A program made the position numbers and the translations under genes. From a virus: a stretch of DNA of 55,617 nucleotides. The notes below the pieces were generated by a model. The model searched no databases and was not told the origin of the DNA. It saw only the letters and a list, made by a program, of their open reading frames with translations. The stretch lies in IMG/VR virus record IMGVR_UViG_3300042731_007656, positions 1 through 55,617 of that record; one strand, given 5' to 3'. Shown one piece after another: positions 41,482 through 50,523 of this stretch. Each line of letters opens with the position of its first letter. The first letter of the stretch is position 1.

Positions 41482-41504
41482 ACCTTAATCTCCTTATTAT
41501 AAAG

Positions 41505-41708
41505 TTAATCTTTTATTTTCTTTGTTGGTTCCTTGGCTGCTTTTTCAAATTCGACGCAGCTGTCAATCTCTGCATCCTTAAGGCGTCTACGCCAGTACAC
41601 ATCGACCGGCAGACCGTCCTGCGTCTTAACCCTAATGGCACTCCCGGCAGCATGTCCGCGGAGTGGCATGTTAATCTTTAAAATCTTTGTTTCGTAATTT
41701 TTTATCAT
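41505..41708 (-). CDS. DUF2635 protein (Mu gp38-like)
   Basis: 67 residues. RGHAAGSAIRVKTQDGLPVD and VYWRRRLKDAEI match DUF2635, always found just before the sheath gene in Mu-like phages. AAGGA precedes the ATG. Role in tail assembly unknown. Confidence 0.85.
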   Translation of the reverse strand: MIKNYETKILKINMPLRGHAAGSAIRVKTQDGLPVDVYWRRRLKDAEIDSCVEFEKAAKEPTKKIKD

Positions 41709-41720
41709 TAAGTTAGGTCC

Positions 41721-43487
41721 TTATACTACGTCAAGTGTTAAATTTGGGACAGTTATGGTTGTTGTGGTACCTATTGCTTGCACCTGCAGCTTAAATCTAT
41801 CGCTATTACTGAGATTAACGGGCGTCGTCAACACTAAATTGAGTTGAATCCCTGCGACGAGGCTGCCTTCTACATACACTGACTCGAAGGCAGGTGTACC
41901 GTTGGACTTGAATATACGAAACCGGTGTGCTGTTGTAGGACCCGTGGATAATACCGCGGTTATTGATGCAGTAAGTATGCCGCTAAACGGATTTGGGCCT
42001 ATGTATTCGACTTCTCCGTTTTCCGCATCTACCATCTTAAATCGTGATGAGGCTGCGCTGTCCACAGCGGTACCTAAGTCAAGATCAACCCACGTGTCGG
42101 CAGTTGCACTTATAGTATCTGTATTGCCTATGGTATATATAGCTGCAAGACTCCTACTGTCCTTTTGTGTACCGCAGTATTTCACAGTAACATACTTACT
42201 GCCTTCGTCCTGTGATCCGTTCCGCCATGACCCGGTGGCCGTAGCAGACCAGGTCGCATTGACTTGGAAGCTATCAGTTTGCTTATTAAAAACGAAGCTA
42301 CCGACATCATAACTTGTACCGACATCTGTGTCAATTAAAACGGAATCGCCGTCGGCTGCGGTAGTCCCTACCTCAGTGAGCGTAACGACATTGCTTAAAA
42401 AGCTACCTGTCTCGGTCGATCCGAAGTTAACCGCGTCTACCTCAAAATACCCGGTCCCGTCTGTCGCGCTGATGAACCATGTACCATTATAATCTGTATT
42501 GGTTGTGAAGTCACTCACAACAACTTGCTGTCCGACATAAACAGTCGGACCAGTTGCAAAATTGAAACGTGCAATACCGCCGGAGTCAGTGACACTATCA
42601 ATATTTGTTGCTCCAATTGATGCATCCGCTACCCCAGTGAACGTCCCGGTTTTTGTACTCGGTTCGAAGAAATTGCCACTGTCAGTAAGAAAAAATCGAG
42701 AAATGGATGCATTTGCAGTAACCGTCGGGTCTATGTCGAATAATGACGCTGCAGCAGGTAATCCAATGTATGAACCTTGCGCAATAACGCTACTGCTCAA
42801 CCCGTGTACATGAAAAAAAGAACCTGTTGCGGATGCAGATGCAGTACCACCGACATCCCTTACACTTGTCTCTACGGCATTAATCACGGTGAAACCATCT
42901 ACCCACCCGTCAAATACATTACCTGTTAATAGCAGCCCCGCTGTGGCTGTCTGGTTGATCACTCTCCCACGAACTGTGCCAAGAACACCGCCAGTCCCGT
43001 AAAAACCGATAAAACCGATCTGCATGCCGAATGAGCCGGTAATATCGATAAATGTTACATCATCACCGTTAATGATAAATGCTGTACCTCTGCCACCTAA
43101 ACAACGGAAAGTAGCGGTACCGCTAAACAGCGTCATCGAATCACCGCTGTGTTCGATCCAGTTATTAAAACTGTCATCAAACTCAAAAAGTACAGTTGCA
43201 CCGCTGGCAAACACGAATCTATTAGTGCCGATATCTATAGTGCTCTTTATCTGGTAGTGACCACTTGATAGCGTAATTATTCCACCGGATGGGCCAAAGT
43301 CGCTCAGTGTATGTATCTCTGTTACGGTGTCACCGCTTGTTTGTAATGGCTCGCCATTTAGGGCAGCGACACGGTTAGTAGGTGTAATGTTTAACTGTCC
43401 ATCCGCATCAATCTCTAACTGCACTGTACCGTCGTTGCCAAATTTAATTGGTCTACGTCCCGGCGTAAAAATCCCATCAACTGCCAC
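41721..43487 (-). CDS. Large beta-helix-like protein inserted in the tail cluster
   Basis: 588 residues from a GTG with GAGGT upstream. N-terminus NDGTVQLEIDADGQLNITPT, then repeated short beta runs of parallel beta-helix type (FIINGDDVTFIDITGSFGMQ, GGVLGTVRGRVINQ) and an Ig-like segment (YNGTWFISATDGTGYFEV). In Mu-like order this position, between the tail terminator-like gene and DUF2635, normally holds no large gene. It may be a virion decoration or receptor protein. Confidence 0.7.
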   Translation of the reverse strand: MAVDGIFTPGRRPIKFGNDGTVQLEIDADGQLNITPTNRVAALNGEPLQTSGDTVTEIHTLSDFGPSGGIITLSSGHYQIKSTIDIGTNRFVFASGATVLFEFDDSFNNWIEHSGDSMTLFSGTATFRCLGGRGTAFIINGDDVTFIDITGSFGMQIGFIGFYGTGGVLGTVRGRVINQTATAGLLLTGNVFDGWVDGFTVINAVETSVRDVGGTASASATGSFFHVHGLSSSVIAQGSYIGLPAAASLFDIDPTVTANASISRFFLTDSGNFFEPSTKTGTFTGVADASIGATNIDSVTDSGGIARFNFATGPTVYVGQQVVVSDFTTNTDYNGTWFISATDGTGYFEVDAVNFGSTETGSFLSNVVTLTEVGTTAADGDSVLIDTDVGTSYDVGSFVFNKQTDSFQVNATWSATATGSWRNGSQDEGSKYVTVKYCGTQKDSRSLAAIYTIGNTDTISATADTWVDLDLGTAVDSAASSRFKMVDAENGEVEYIGPNPFSGILTASITAVLSTGPTTAHRFRIFKSNGTPAFESVYVEGSLVAGIQLNLVLTTPVNLSNSDRFKLQVQAIGTTTTITVPNLTLDVV

Positions 43488-43504
43488 AGTTCACCTCAGC
43501 ATCA

Positions 43505-44581
43505 TCAAAGTGGTTCATCGTCGTGATTAATTGTAACGGTCATGTCATCGGATCCAAGTATGGATTGCGCAAAATCTGTGTCGTGGTAAGCACGTGTGTC
43601 GGCAGGTTCGACTGCATCACTCTCCGTAATATCCATTGACATCTCAAAAGTATATGCGTGTACATATACGGCTTGATTATAACTTACAAACGCGTGTCCT
43701 GTCAATATCGTCCTAAAATCTGTAAGTCCCGACAACCCTGTGGTAAACCTGGCACCATACACAGATTTAAGAATAGGTGTTAGCAATTCGTGACGGCATA
43801 TGTCTACCGCAGTCTGTGCGGCGATATCCTCCGATGTGTTAACCACAATAAAAAAGGTAAAGCCGTCAATTAACCTGAGGCGCATAGCTGTCCCGGTTGT
43901 AGGTGTGGCTACAGCGTCACTATTAGTACTGCGATCCTTGGAGACCTCGCCGTCATGCATTGCAACAAATCCCCAAAGATCAGTCACACCTTGCTCAGTG
44001 TACTGCTCGATTGCGCGCTCGATATCTACTGTACCAGCGACACGCGCAGACGGTGATAGTTTACCACCAGTGTAGCTGCCATCAGCAACACCAGCTGCGG
44101 TAAGTGTAAAAGTTGTTGTATTAATAACAGTTATGCTATAGGCACCGTTAGGACCATCAATACGTATCTCAAGCAGTTTTTCACTTCCATTTAAAACAGG
44201 ATCCGAATTAGTTGATTGAACTTTAAATGACCGCCGGTTAGGCACATCGACAAGAGTAAAATTAGAATTCCATGCAACATCTGTAAAGCCAGTAAGTGAT
44301 ACAGTAGTGTGATCAGACCACCCATAAGTAAGGTCATGGTCTGCACCTGTGGTAAAAGTAAACACAAGGCCATCCTTAGAGTAGCCATCGATAGGTGTCT
44401 GTGTTGTGACGTCGTTTACTGTGACAAGCTGCCCTGTAACCAGGCCGTGTGCACCTGTCGTTACCACGGTGACTGTTTCGCCAGATGCGGTTATCGACGA
44501 TACATTTAACGTCCCAGAAAAACGATCGGTGTATTTAGGCAAAATTAACCGTAATTGATTAACGACGTCAAGTAGCTGCAC
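43505..44581 (-). CDS. Putative tail terminator/completion protein (Mu gp37 position) with Ig-like insert
   Basis: 358 residues, GTG start behind GGAGA. The ends (LLDVVNQLRLILPKYTDRF; VDICRHELLTPILKS; YVHAYTFEMSMDI) look like a tail terminator, while residues 25-175 form an inserted beta-sandwich region (VTVVTTGAHGLVTGQLVTV, FTLTAAGVADGSYTG) similar in style to the insert in the baseplate J protein. Overlaps the next gene. Confidence 0.65.
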   Translation of the reverse strand: MQLLDVVNQLRLILPKYTDRFSGTLNVSSITASGETVTVVTTGAHGLVTGQLVTVNDVTTQTPIDGYSKDGLVFTFTTGADHDLTYGWSDHTTVSLTGFTDVAWNSNFTLVDVPNRRSFKVQSTNSDPVLNGSEKLLEIRIDGPNGAYSITVINTTTFTLTAAGVADGSYTGGKLSPSARVAGTVDIERAIEQYTEQGVTDLWGFVAMHDGEVSKDRSTNSDAVATPTTGTAMRLRLIDGFTFFIVVNTSEDIAAQTAVDICRHELLTPILKSVYGARFTTGLSGLTDFRTILTGHAFVSYNQAVYVHAYTFEMSMDITESDAVEPADTRAYHDTDFAQSILGSDDMTVTINHDDEPL

Positions 44582-45014
44582 GATCTATCTCCATCTTGAC
44601 ATATTCGCCAAGTGTGGTTTGATTGTCTCTTGCTTTTTCTTTAACTGTTCGTGACAAGTGTGGACGTTTAGCAATCTTGTCTGTACCTTCTTCAAGATAC
44701 TTACCGTAGATAACGGTATCACCAAATTCCATTTGTTGGTGACCGCGAACATCGTACTTCATCGTTTTTTGCAGTGTACCACTCATATTCGCCGGCGCCT
44801 CGCCGGGTGCAGAGGCTTGATGGGGCTGACCACGAAATAGATAAATTCGACCGTTTTTGTTTTTGTCGAGAATGAGTTTACGGGTATGCCTAACATTTTC
44901 GCGGCCGGCACGTATCAATGCGCGACGTATCCCACGCTGGAATACATCCACATTTTGATTAATCGAGTCAAGTACTTTTTCGGTACCGGAACGTTTTTTG
45001 ATGCAGATTTTCAT
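44568..45014 (-). CDS. HK97 gp10-like head-tail/neck protein
   Basis: 148 residues. FQRGIRRALIRAGRENVRHT, the GEAPANMSGTLQKTMKYDVR segment and YGKYLEEGTDKIAKRPHLSR are signatures of the HK97 gp10 family, a neck component. Its ATG overlaps the stop of the upstream gene (TAATG). Confidence 0.85.
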   Translation of the reverse strand: MKICIKKRSGTEKVLDSINQNVDVFQRGIRRALIRAGRENVRHTRKLILDKNKNGRIYLFRGQPHQASAPGEAPANMSGTLQKTMKYDVRGHQQMEFGDTVIYGKYLEEGTDKIAKRPHLSRTVKEKARDNQTTLGEYVKMEIDRAAT

Positions 45015-45412
45015 TAGGTATTCGTTGCTTTAGTTTGATCACCTTTAATGCGTGCCAGCAATTCGAGGTACATACCACGTCTATCTATGTCTGTAACTGA
45101 CAAAATCTCGTAAGCATTGCCCTCCCACCGAATTATAGTCTCAGCAGTAACGTTACTTCTAAACCTAATGATAAATAGATCTGTAGGCCTGTCAGCTACC
45201 TGCACAGCATCAAACTGTTTATCGCCTGATCCAACATAGTCTATTGATTGTGCTCGCGCCCAGACAGTTGTACCAGCATCATAAGTCTCGGTAAAAGCAG
45301 CACTATTAAACACAGGTGCAGTTATAGCACGATTGTATAACGTAATACGCTCACGCATATCACCAGTAGCATACTTTTTTAGACGCCTCTTTTTTACGGA
45401 TCTTGTTGACAT
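45014..45412 (-). CDS. Head-tail adaptor (head closure) protein
   Basis: 132 residues. After a basic N-terminus, MRERITLYNRAITAPVF with VWARAQSIDYVGSGDKQFDA, IRFRSNVTAETIIRWEGNAY and MYLELLAR fit the SPP1 gp16/HK97 gp7-type joining proteins. TAATG overlap with the connector gene. Confidence 0.8.
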   Translation of the reverse strand: MSTRSVKKRRLKKYATGDMRERITLYNRAITAPVFNSAAFTETYDAGTTVWARAQSIDYVGSGDKQFDAVQVADRPTDLFIIRFRSNVTAETIIRWEGNAYEILSVTDIDRRGMYLELLARIKGDQTKATNT

Positions 45413-46014
45413 TAAAATGTATCCAGTATCCGGTATTTGCCGCGGTAGATGGCCACAGTTTCGAGAGGCATGCCGATTTTGCCATCTGCAATGACATCAC
45501 CCCTGTTTTCGTAGAGAAAATTGACGTGTGCCAATAAAGCTTGCTTGATGTCTTGTGGTACGTCGGCTGCAGCGCCGTATCCTGCGGTAAATGTAACCTT
45601 CCACGGATAAACAGCGTCAGCGTCAATCACCGCATCCGTAACACCAGACGGGAAAAGTATACGGGAGAAGCCATGTGTTTGCCTTAGTGTAAAATCCGTA
45701 AATGCGGTGTAGGCATCGTCTGAATAATATTCAACGGCTGAAATTGCGATCAACGGTGCACGTCGTACATGAAGGAAGTAAGATTGTTCAAGCTGTGACG
45801 TACACATGCCAGAGTAATATCCTTCTATCGTACGTGTTACAAAACACCTATTAGTGTACTGTTCACCTGTGGCCACAACAGAGTCAATCAATGCAGTGAT
45901 AAGCGTATCATCGGCAGTCAAATCTACATCTACCCTGCAAAACGCTTTTGCCTCAGCAAGCGTTACAGGTGTTTCTGCAGGTGCGACCGTAACTACATAA
46001 TTATCGACTACCAT
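45412..46014 (-). CDS. Head-tail connector (gp6-like)
   Basis: 200 residues. PVTLAEAKAFCRVDVDLTADD and LIDSVVATGEQYTNRC, then an FTAGYG...VPQDIKQALLAHVNFLYENR ending, are typical of gp6-like connectors that stack below the portal. Start overlaps the previous gene's end. Confidence 0.85.
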   Translation of the reverse strand: MVVDNYVVTVAPAETPVTLAEAKAFCRVDVDLTADDTLITALIDSVVATGEQYTNRCFVTRTIEGYYSGMCTSQLEQSYFLHVRRAPLIAISAVEYYSDDAYTAFTDFTLRQTHGFSRILFPSGVTDAVIDADAVYPWKVTFTAGYGAAADVPQDIKQALLAHVNFLYENRGDVIADGKIGMPLETVAIYRGKYRILDTF

Positions 46015-46357
46015 TGCGCGCAGTCTCCACTGTGGTGATCAACTTACGCACACTCTTACGTAGGTCAAGATCAATACCAAGACCAAGCTTATCCGCGTAC
46101 GCTTGTATACTATCTTTCACGCCTTCGGCGCGTGGGTGCCAGTCAGGATGTTTCCATGGCGGTGTATCCTCTTCTGATACGTTTTCTGCACGTACAGATT
46201 TTTTTTCAGCGACTTCTTCCGCCCACCCATACTCGATTAGCATAGAGGCGTCACTGTCTTTTTCGAATCTTTGCGACGCACCAATCTTACATTTTACCAC
46301 CGGTCCGTATACTGGATGCAGCGCAAAGTCACCGGTTTTCAAGAAAATTACGTCCAT
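46001..46357 (-). CDS. Hypothetical head-region protein (118 aa)
   Basis: Beta-rich N-terminus (LKTGDFALHPVYGPVVKCKI) and charged C-terminus (WHPRAEGVKDSIQAYADKLG). Located between capsid and connector genes, so a head accessory role is plausible. Preceded by a strong hairpin (46376-46397). Confidence 0.6.
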   Translation of the reverse strand: MDVIFLKTGDFALHPVYGPVVKCKIGASQRFEKDSDASMLIEYGWAEEVAEKKSVRAENVSEEDTPPWKHPDWHPRAEGVKDSIQAYADKLGLGIDLDLRKSVRKLITTVETARNGSR

Positions 46358-46375
46358 TTTTGGTACCTATTAAAT

Positions 46376-46397
46376 GCCCCCTAACAGATTAGGGGGC
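46376..46397. other. Strong hairpin between head genes
   Basis: GCCCCCTAA and TTAGGGGGC, a 9-bp perfect stem with a 4-base loop in the gap 46358-46420. No T-run on either side. Likely tunes expression of capsid genes against downstream connector genes by attenuation or mRNA processing. Confidence 0.6.
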
Positions 46398-46420
46398 GAT
46401 TAATAAAAAACAAATAGCTA

Positions 46421-46846
46421 TTAAGCAGCCTGCGGTGTAGGATACAGCTCAGTTCCGACAACAGCCACAACGGCCAAGCTTGCCCCGGTGGTAACACCAG
46501 TGGAAACGATACTGACGCGCAGGTACCTATTGGTACCAAACACACCTTCTTTCGCCATTACGTCGCCTTCGGAGTCTGCCGCTGTCAGTGCGGGCAGTGA
46601 GCCATAAACCATTTTTGTTGCGGCGGGCACATCAGCTGCATCGGACAATGATGCATCATCACCATGTTCGATTTTCATCGTGTACGTACCATCAGTGTAC
46701 GCATAACACAACATGGCGAAATACACACCACTGTCGTAATCAGCGGTATCAATAATGGCACCTGTTGTCGTAGTGTTAGTGCCAATGGCTTGCGGTTCGA
46801 GGGCGTTGATAACTTTTTGCTTTGAGGCCTGTTCTTGTACTGGCAT
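46421..46846 (-). CDS. Putative head decoration/stabilisation protein
   Basis: 141 residues. The pattern IDTADYDSGVYFAMLCYAYT, MKIEHGDDASLSDAADVP and GTNRYLRVSIVSTG is shared with small capsid-associated beta proteins encoded next to HK97-type capsids. AAGGAG precedes the ATG; the gene lies directly after the major capsid gene. Confidence 0.65.
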   Translation of the reverse strand: MPVQEQASKQKVINALEPQAIGTNTTTTGAIIDTADYDSGVYFAMLCYAYTDGTYTMKIEHGDDASLSDAADVPAATKMVYGSLPALTAADSEGDVMAKEGVFGTNRYLRVSIVSTGVTTGASLAVVAVVGTELYPTPQAA

Positions 46847-46916
46847 TGCTCCGTCTCCTTATTATATTAAATTTGTAGTGTGCGACTTATATGGCAAGCC
46901 AAGGCGCACAATCAGA

Positions 46917-48227
46917 TTAAGCGTTAATTTTCAAGATTTTGCCTGCCTGGAAGTTGGTCACAGCGCCACCAACACGCTTAGTGGTGTAAAAACGTACGTA
47001 GGGTTTTGCTGTGTACGGGTCTCGGAGCAGTCTGACACCCATGCGATCGACAATGGTGTAAAATTCGGACCAATCGGCATAGACAACGGCCAAAGCATTG
47101 GCGGCAACCGCCGGCATGTCTGACATAAAAATAACAGGACTGCCGAGCAATACCTTATCGGTACCTGTCTTGAGGATTCGTGGATCCAGCAAATATTGGC
47201 CCTGGCTGTCCTTAAGCTGCATAACGGATGTAAATGTAGCACGCCGCATGCCCCAGGCTGCGCCTGCCTGGAAGTCTTCAAGCAGGGTATTCTGTAGAGT
47301 GATTAGGTCGTCGGCCTCGTCCAAAGTACCCGCGGTACCTGTAGCAGTTACCTGCTCCACTTTGTTACGTTCGTATACACCTGCTGCGGCCCAAGCAGCA
47401 TAGCTCAAAAAACCCTTGGCTTTTTTTGAGCCATCACCGCTGACAAAACTGGTGTTTTCCAGTCGGCTAAATTTTGAGGCAACCTTGTTGTTGTTCCACC
47501 CCTCGATGTCAAAACCTGCATCATCCAACATTTTTTGCGTGACTCTCGGCTGAGCGTACATTTCGTGCACAGGGATGCGGATAAGTCCTACTTGTGCGGT
47601 AGCCGTGGTCGGTCTCGCATCAGTCTCACCCACCCATCCAGCATCATGCTCGTCATCATCCAGCGTGATTTCCCAAACATCGCTCGAGGTAGTAGCGATG
47701 TTTGCCACAGGGCGGAGAGGTGATGTCTCATAGATACGTGTGCTGATACTTGTCGATCTCTCGGGCAGCACAAAGTAACCGCCGTCGGGTCCACTGGCAG
47801 CGACCAAGTCTTTGGCCTGGGAATCGACGCGACTTTTTTCCCCTACGCCGAGGTGTTCAAGCTCAATCTGCGCACGGCACATTTTTTCATGCAACTCCGG
47901 TTCGATTGGCGTACCTCGGCGCATATATTTCAGCATATTGCTATGGTAAGCTTTTTCCTGCTCTTTCTTAGCATTCTCGCCACCGCTCCCGTTACGCGCA
48001 ATGGCCAGCTCGATCTCGTCCAAGCGCTCTTTGTGATCCATAGCAGCAATCTGTTGCTTCAGCTCCTGCACGGACTCAAGACCTTTGGCTGCTTTTTCGG
48101 CGTTCTCTTTGACGTTCTGCAGATCAAGGCCGTCATAGTTTTTTTCGAGACGATCGTTCGTTTCCTGTAGCGACTTAATCCGATCACCAATCTCACCAAG
48201 TTTGATTACAACAGTTTTTTCGTCCAC
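46917..48227 (-). CDS. Major capsid protein, HK97 fold
   Basis: 436 residues from a GTG behind GGGGG. Residues 1-80 are a coiled-coil delta/scaffold domain (IKSLQETNDRLEKNYDGLDL) likely removed by the protease. Then GGYFVLPERSTSISTRIYET, FDIEGWNNNKVASKF, SFVSGDGSKKAKGFLSYA and KPYVRFYTTKRVGGAVTN give the phage_capsid family pattern. Confidence 0.92.
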   Translation of the reverse strand: MDEKTVVIKLGEIGDRIKSLQETNDRLEKNYDGLDLQNVKENAEKAAKGLESVQELKQQIAAMDHKERLDEIELAIARNGSGGENAKKEQEKAYHSNMLKYMRRGTPIEPELHEKMCRAQIELEHLGVGEKSRVDSQAKDLVAASGPDGGYFVLPERSTSISTRIYETSPLRPVANIATTSSDVWEITLDDDEHDAGWVGETDARPTTATAQVGLIRIPVHEMYAQPRVTQKMLDDAGFDIEGWNNNKVASKFSRLENTSFVSGDGSKKAKGFLSYAAWAAAGVYERNKVEQVTATGTAGTLDEADDLITLQNTLLEDFQAGAAWGMRRATFTSVMQLKDSQGQYLLDPRILKTGTDKVLLGSPVIFMSDMPAVAANALAVVYADWSEFYTIVDRMGVRLLRDPYTAKPYVRFYTTKRVGGAVTNFQAGKILKINA

Positions 48228-48246
48228 GGTTTATAACCCCCATAAA

Positions 48247-49320
48247 TTAAAATAGATTTAGTATTTCATCGAGTTTATTGTTTATTGCCACACACTCTGC
48301 CTCGTTACCGTCACGGTTATCCGTTGGATCCACGTCACGTAGACCAGCGGACTTGATTGCAGAGATAATTGCCACGGCTGTTTTTGCCGGAAATCGTGCG
48401 CCTGATCTTAGTATTTTCTCGAGATCACGGACATCAATAGTTTTAAGGCTATCAACTCTGAACGATTTCCCAAACGGCGATTCCAGTCCTATTTTCTCGT
48501 AATACTTTTCAATGTTACGTATAACACCTGGTCTGTCATTTTGTGGTAGATACACGCCATCGCGTGCACCACGCATAGAAGCGGCCGCAGCAAAAATACC
48601 GCGCGGAACAGCTGTTAACTTTCCGTCTATCACGTCAGCGAACGGTAGTCTGTACGCATCAAACGTGTCTCCGTCTGCGGACGCATACCAAAAGAAAGCT
48701 TTTCGGTATTTGCTTTGTACATCTGGATCCGATAAATCACCGTCACCATTAATACCGGACCACTCTCGAACTCTACCCATAGCGGAATCAGAGTCCCATG
48801 CGCGCGTACGATCGGCTAACGGCAAGTCACCAAATGGGACAACTGTCTTGAATGACGTAACGGTTGCGCGTTCGTTCATAGCAATTGGGGTTAACGAACC
48901 CTCCCATAGGTGCAATTTTTTAAGTACGCGGATGTCGCCATCGTAACCCCACTCTTCCGCATCGTACCCGATCGACATTTGTCTGACAGATCCAACACGT
49001 ACTTGCGGCATTACGCGGCCTTTCACAAAATCGTCATCCTTTGGCATTAGCGACCGGATAAACAGACCTTTATCGTCTTCGCGCATATCGCTTATCGGCA
49101 TTATACCAATAGGTTCATTGTGTCTATGTGACCACAGTGTTGGTACATTTACTTGTCCGTTAGATGCAGCGTTCTTCAGGAAGTCACTAAACGCACCATG
49201 CTCTATCCGGTCATCCCCGTAATCAACATTGCCGTATGCAGCCACATGTCCCTCGACGATAAAATAGTCGTCGTCAGTGTTTATCTGCTTGACCGACATT
49301 GGGAGTGTAATTTTGTCCAT
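48247..49320 (-). CDS. HK97-type prohead protease with C-terminal extra domain
   Basis: 357 residues, about twice the usual protease length. Residues 1-165 hold the U35 protease: YFIVEGHVAAYGNVDYGDDR, the His in LWSHRHNEPIG and the Ser in GSVRQMSIGY. The remainder (QSKYRKAFFWYASADGDTFD, LPFADVIDGKLTAVPRGIFA, then RDLEKILRSGARF) is a distinct domain found in some phage proteases, of unknown role. It cleaves the capsid delta domain during maturation. Confidence 0.88.
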   Translation of the reverse strand: MDKITLPMSVKQINTDDDYFIVEGHVAAYGNVDYGDDRIEHGAFSDFLKNAASNGQVNVPTLWSHRHNEPIGIMPISDMREDDKGLFIRSLMPKDDDFVKGRVMPQVRVGSVRQMSIGYDAEEWGYDGDIRVLKKLHLWEGSLTPIAMNERATVTSFKTVVPFGDLPLADRTRAWDSDSAMGRVREWSGINGDGDLSDPDVQSKYRKAFFWYASADGDTFDAYRLPFADVIDGKLTAVPRGIFAAAASMRGARDGVYLPQNDRPGVIRNIEKYYEKIGLESPFGKSFRVDSLKTIDVRDLEKILRSGARFPAKTAVAIISAIKSAGLRDVDPTDNRDGNEAECVAINNKLDEILNLF

Positions 49321-49327
49321 GGTTAGA

Positions 49328-50119
49328 TTATCCTATTATGTACTGGGAGATGCAGCGGCAATTGGCTACATTATCAATCGATGCGCCGAGTGACGAGTCG
49401 CCTGGGTGCATTAAATATTGACCATTTACAATAAACGGCTCGTTAAGGCTTCGCATCTGGCCATTAACTTGCCGGTGTATTTTACGCACCCTGTCATCGC
49501 CAACAGTGCGCCATCTTTTTCTTGATGTGGTCGGCGCCAATGCAGATCCGCCTAAAATTCTGGGTGTCAGGCCAGATTCAGTCTCAGCTTCGATGTGCTT
49601 AGTACTTTCGGATGGTTTTTGCGTCTCAGTAATAGCTATGCCTGACACCCTTGATTGCAGTTTCCGCCTTAAAATTGCTGCAGCTGATACCGCAAGCTCG
49701 CGGTTTGTTAGTGTAATACCTTCGTTGCGTGCCTGCTCTAATGCAGTGTTAATAGCATCAAACATATTATCACGCGTCGTGGCTGTTATCGCCACAGCTG
49801 ATTGAGATGCGTTTTGTTCACGCCAGGTCAAAAGCGCGAGTAATAAAATTTCTTCTCTGTCCTCATCTGTTATTTCGACCTGTTTTTTACCCGGCAGAAT
49901 AACACCTTTAAATGCGTTCTGTGTGCGTTTATAGTGATTATCAACAAGTGTTTCCCAAACAGCCTGGTACTTACGCAGTGTAGGTATTGTCCCGGTTGCA
50001 GCGACAAAAATTCTGAAATCTTTAATGATCGCGTTAAATGCCGCACGAATCCGTGGGCGGAACCTGTCCTCGAGGGATAATTTTAATGCGAGTTGTTCGG
50101 TTATTGTTATTGTAGCCAC
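49328..50119 (-). CDS. Head morphogenesis protein (SPP1 gp7 / Mu F-like)
   Basis: 263 residues, GTG start. The C-terminus (WRTVGDDRVRKIHRQVNGQM, FIVNGQYLMHPGD, VANCRCISQYI) is the diagnostic part of the minor head protein family that binds the portal. The N-terminus is helical. Confidence 0.85.
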   Translation of the reverse strand: MATITITEQLALKLSLEDRFRPRIRAAFNAIIKDFRIFVAATGTIPTLRKYQAVWETLVDNHYKRTQNAFKGVILPGKKQVEITDEDREEILLLALLTWREQNASQSAVAITATTRDNMFDAINTALEQARNEGITLTNRELAVSAAAILRRKLQSRVSGIAITETQKPSESTKHIEAETESGLTPRILGGSALAPTTSRKRWRTVGDDRVRKIHRQVNGQMRSLNEPFIVNGQYLMHPGDSSLGASIDNVANCRCISQYIIG

Positions 50120-50124
50120 AGTAA

Positions 50125-50427
50125 TTATTCGTCGTCCGCGTCATCAAAACGCTTCAGCTCTAATCCACGTTCAAGCGTTTCTTTTTTTAGCTTCAAAATA
50201 GCTATTTTTACTTCACTTTCTTTGACTTCTCTGCTTGATTTTCGCAGGTGCACGTAAATTAGCACACCAGATAGTATGATACCGACCAGAGACGCTGCTT
50301 CGCCGATGCTGTTCGGCAACCATTCCATTAGCGTCGATAGACCGGTTGTCACTGTTGTCCCGGCTACGGCTACAGCTGTTTTTGGTGTGTGCACTACACT
50401 TAATATACTGTTCTGTAAGTCGCTCAA
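50125..50427 (-). CDS. Holin-like membrane protein
   Basis: 100 residues. Two hydrophobic stretches, VAVAGTTVTTGLSTLMEWL and AASLVGIILSGVLIYVHL, then a long charged coiled coil (REVKESEVKIAILKLKKETL) as in class II holins. TTG start with weak ribosome site, within the upstream gene, suggesting coupled translation. Placed oddly between portal and head genes rather than near the peptidase. Confidence 0.6.
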   Translation of the reverse strand: MSDLQNSILSVVHTPKTAVAVAGTTVTTGLSTLMEWLPNSIGEAASLVGIILSGVLIYVHLRKSSREVKESEVKIAILKLKKETLERGLELKRFDDADDE

Positions 50428-50518
50428 TTTCTTTTTCTTGTTGCCATTTGCGGTAGTATACCAGTGCCCTGCAACACATTAGCAAAACAAACATAAGCCA
50501 AATTATTAAAGCATACAT
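50213..50518 (-). CDS. Small membrane protein overlapping the holin-like gene
   Basis: 101 residues. One N-terminal membrane helix (MYALIIWLMFVLLMCCRALV) followed by a charged helix (RKWQQEKEIERLTEQYIK) resembles an inner-membrane spanin. The last 70 codons overlap the holin-like gene in another frame and are low-complexity (S, R, N). The overlapped part may be neutral. Could be an i-spanin-like lysis protein. Confidence 0.45.
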   Translation of the reverse strand: MYALIIWLMFVLLMCCRALVYYRKWQQEKEIERLTEQYIKCSAHTKNSCSRSRDNSDNRSIDANGMVAEQHRRSSVSGRYHTIWCANLRAPAKIKQRSQRK

Positions 50519-50523
50519 CCGGT

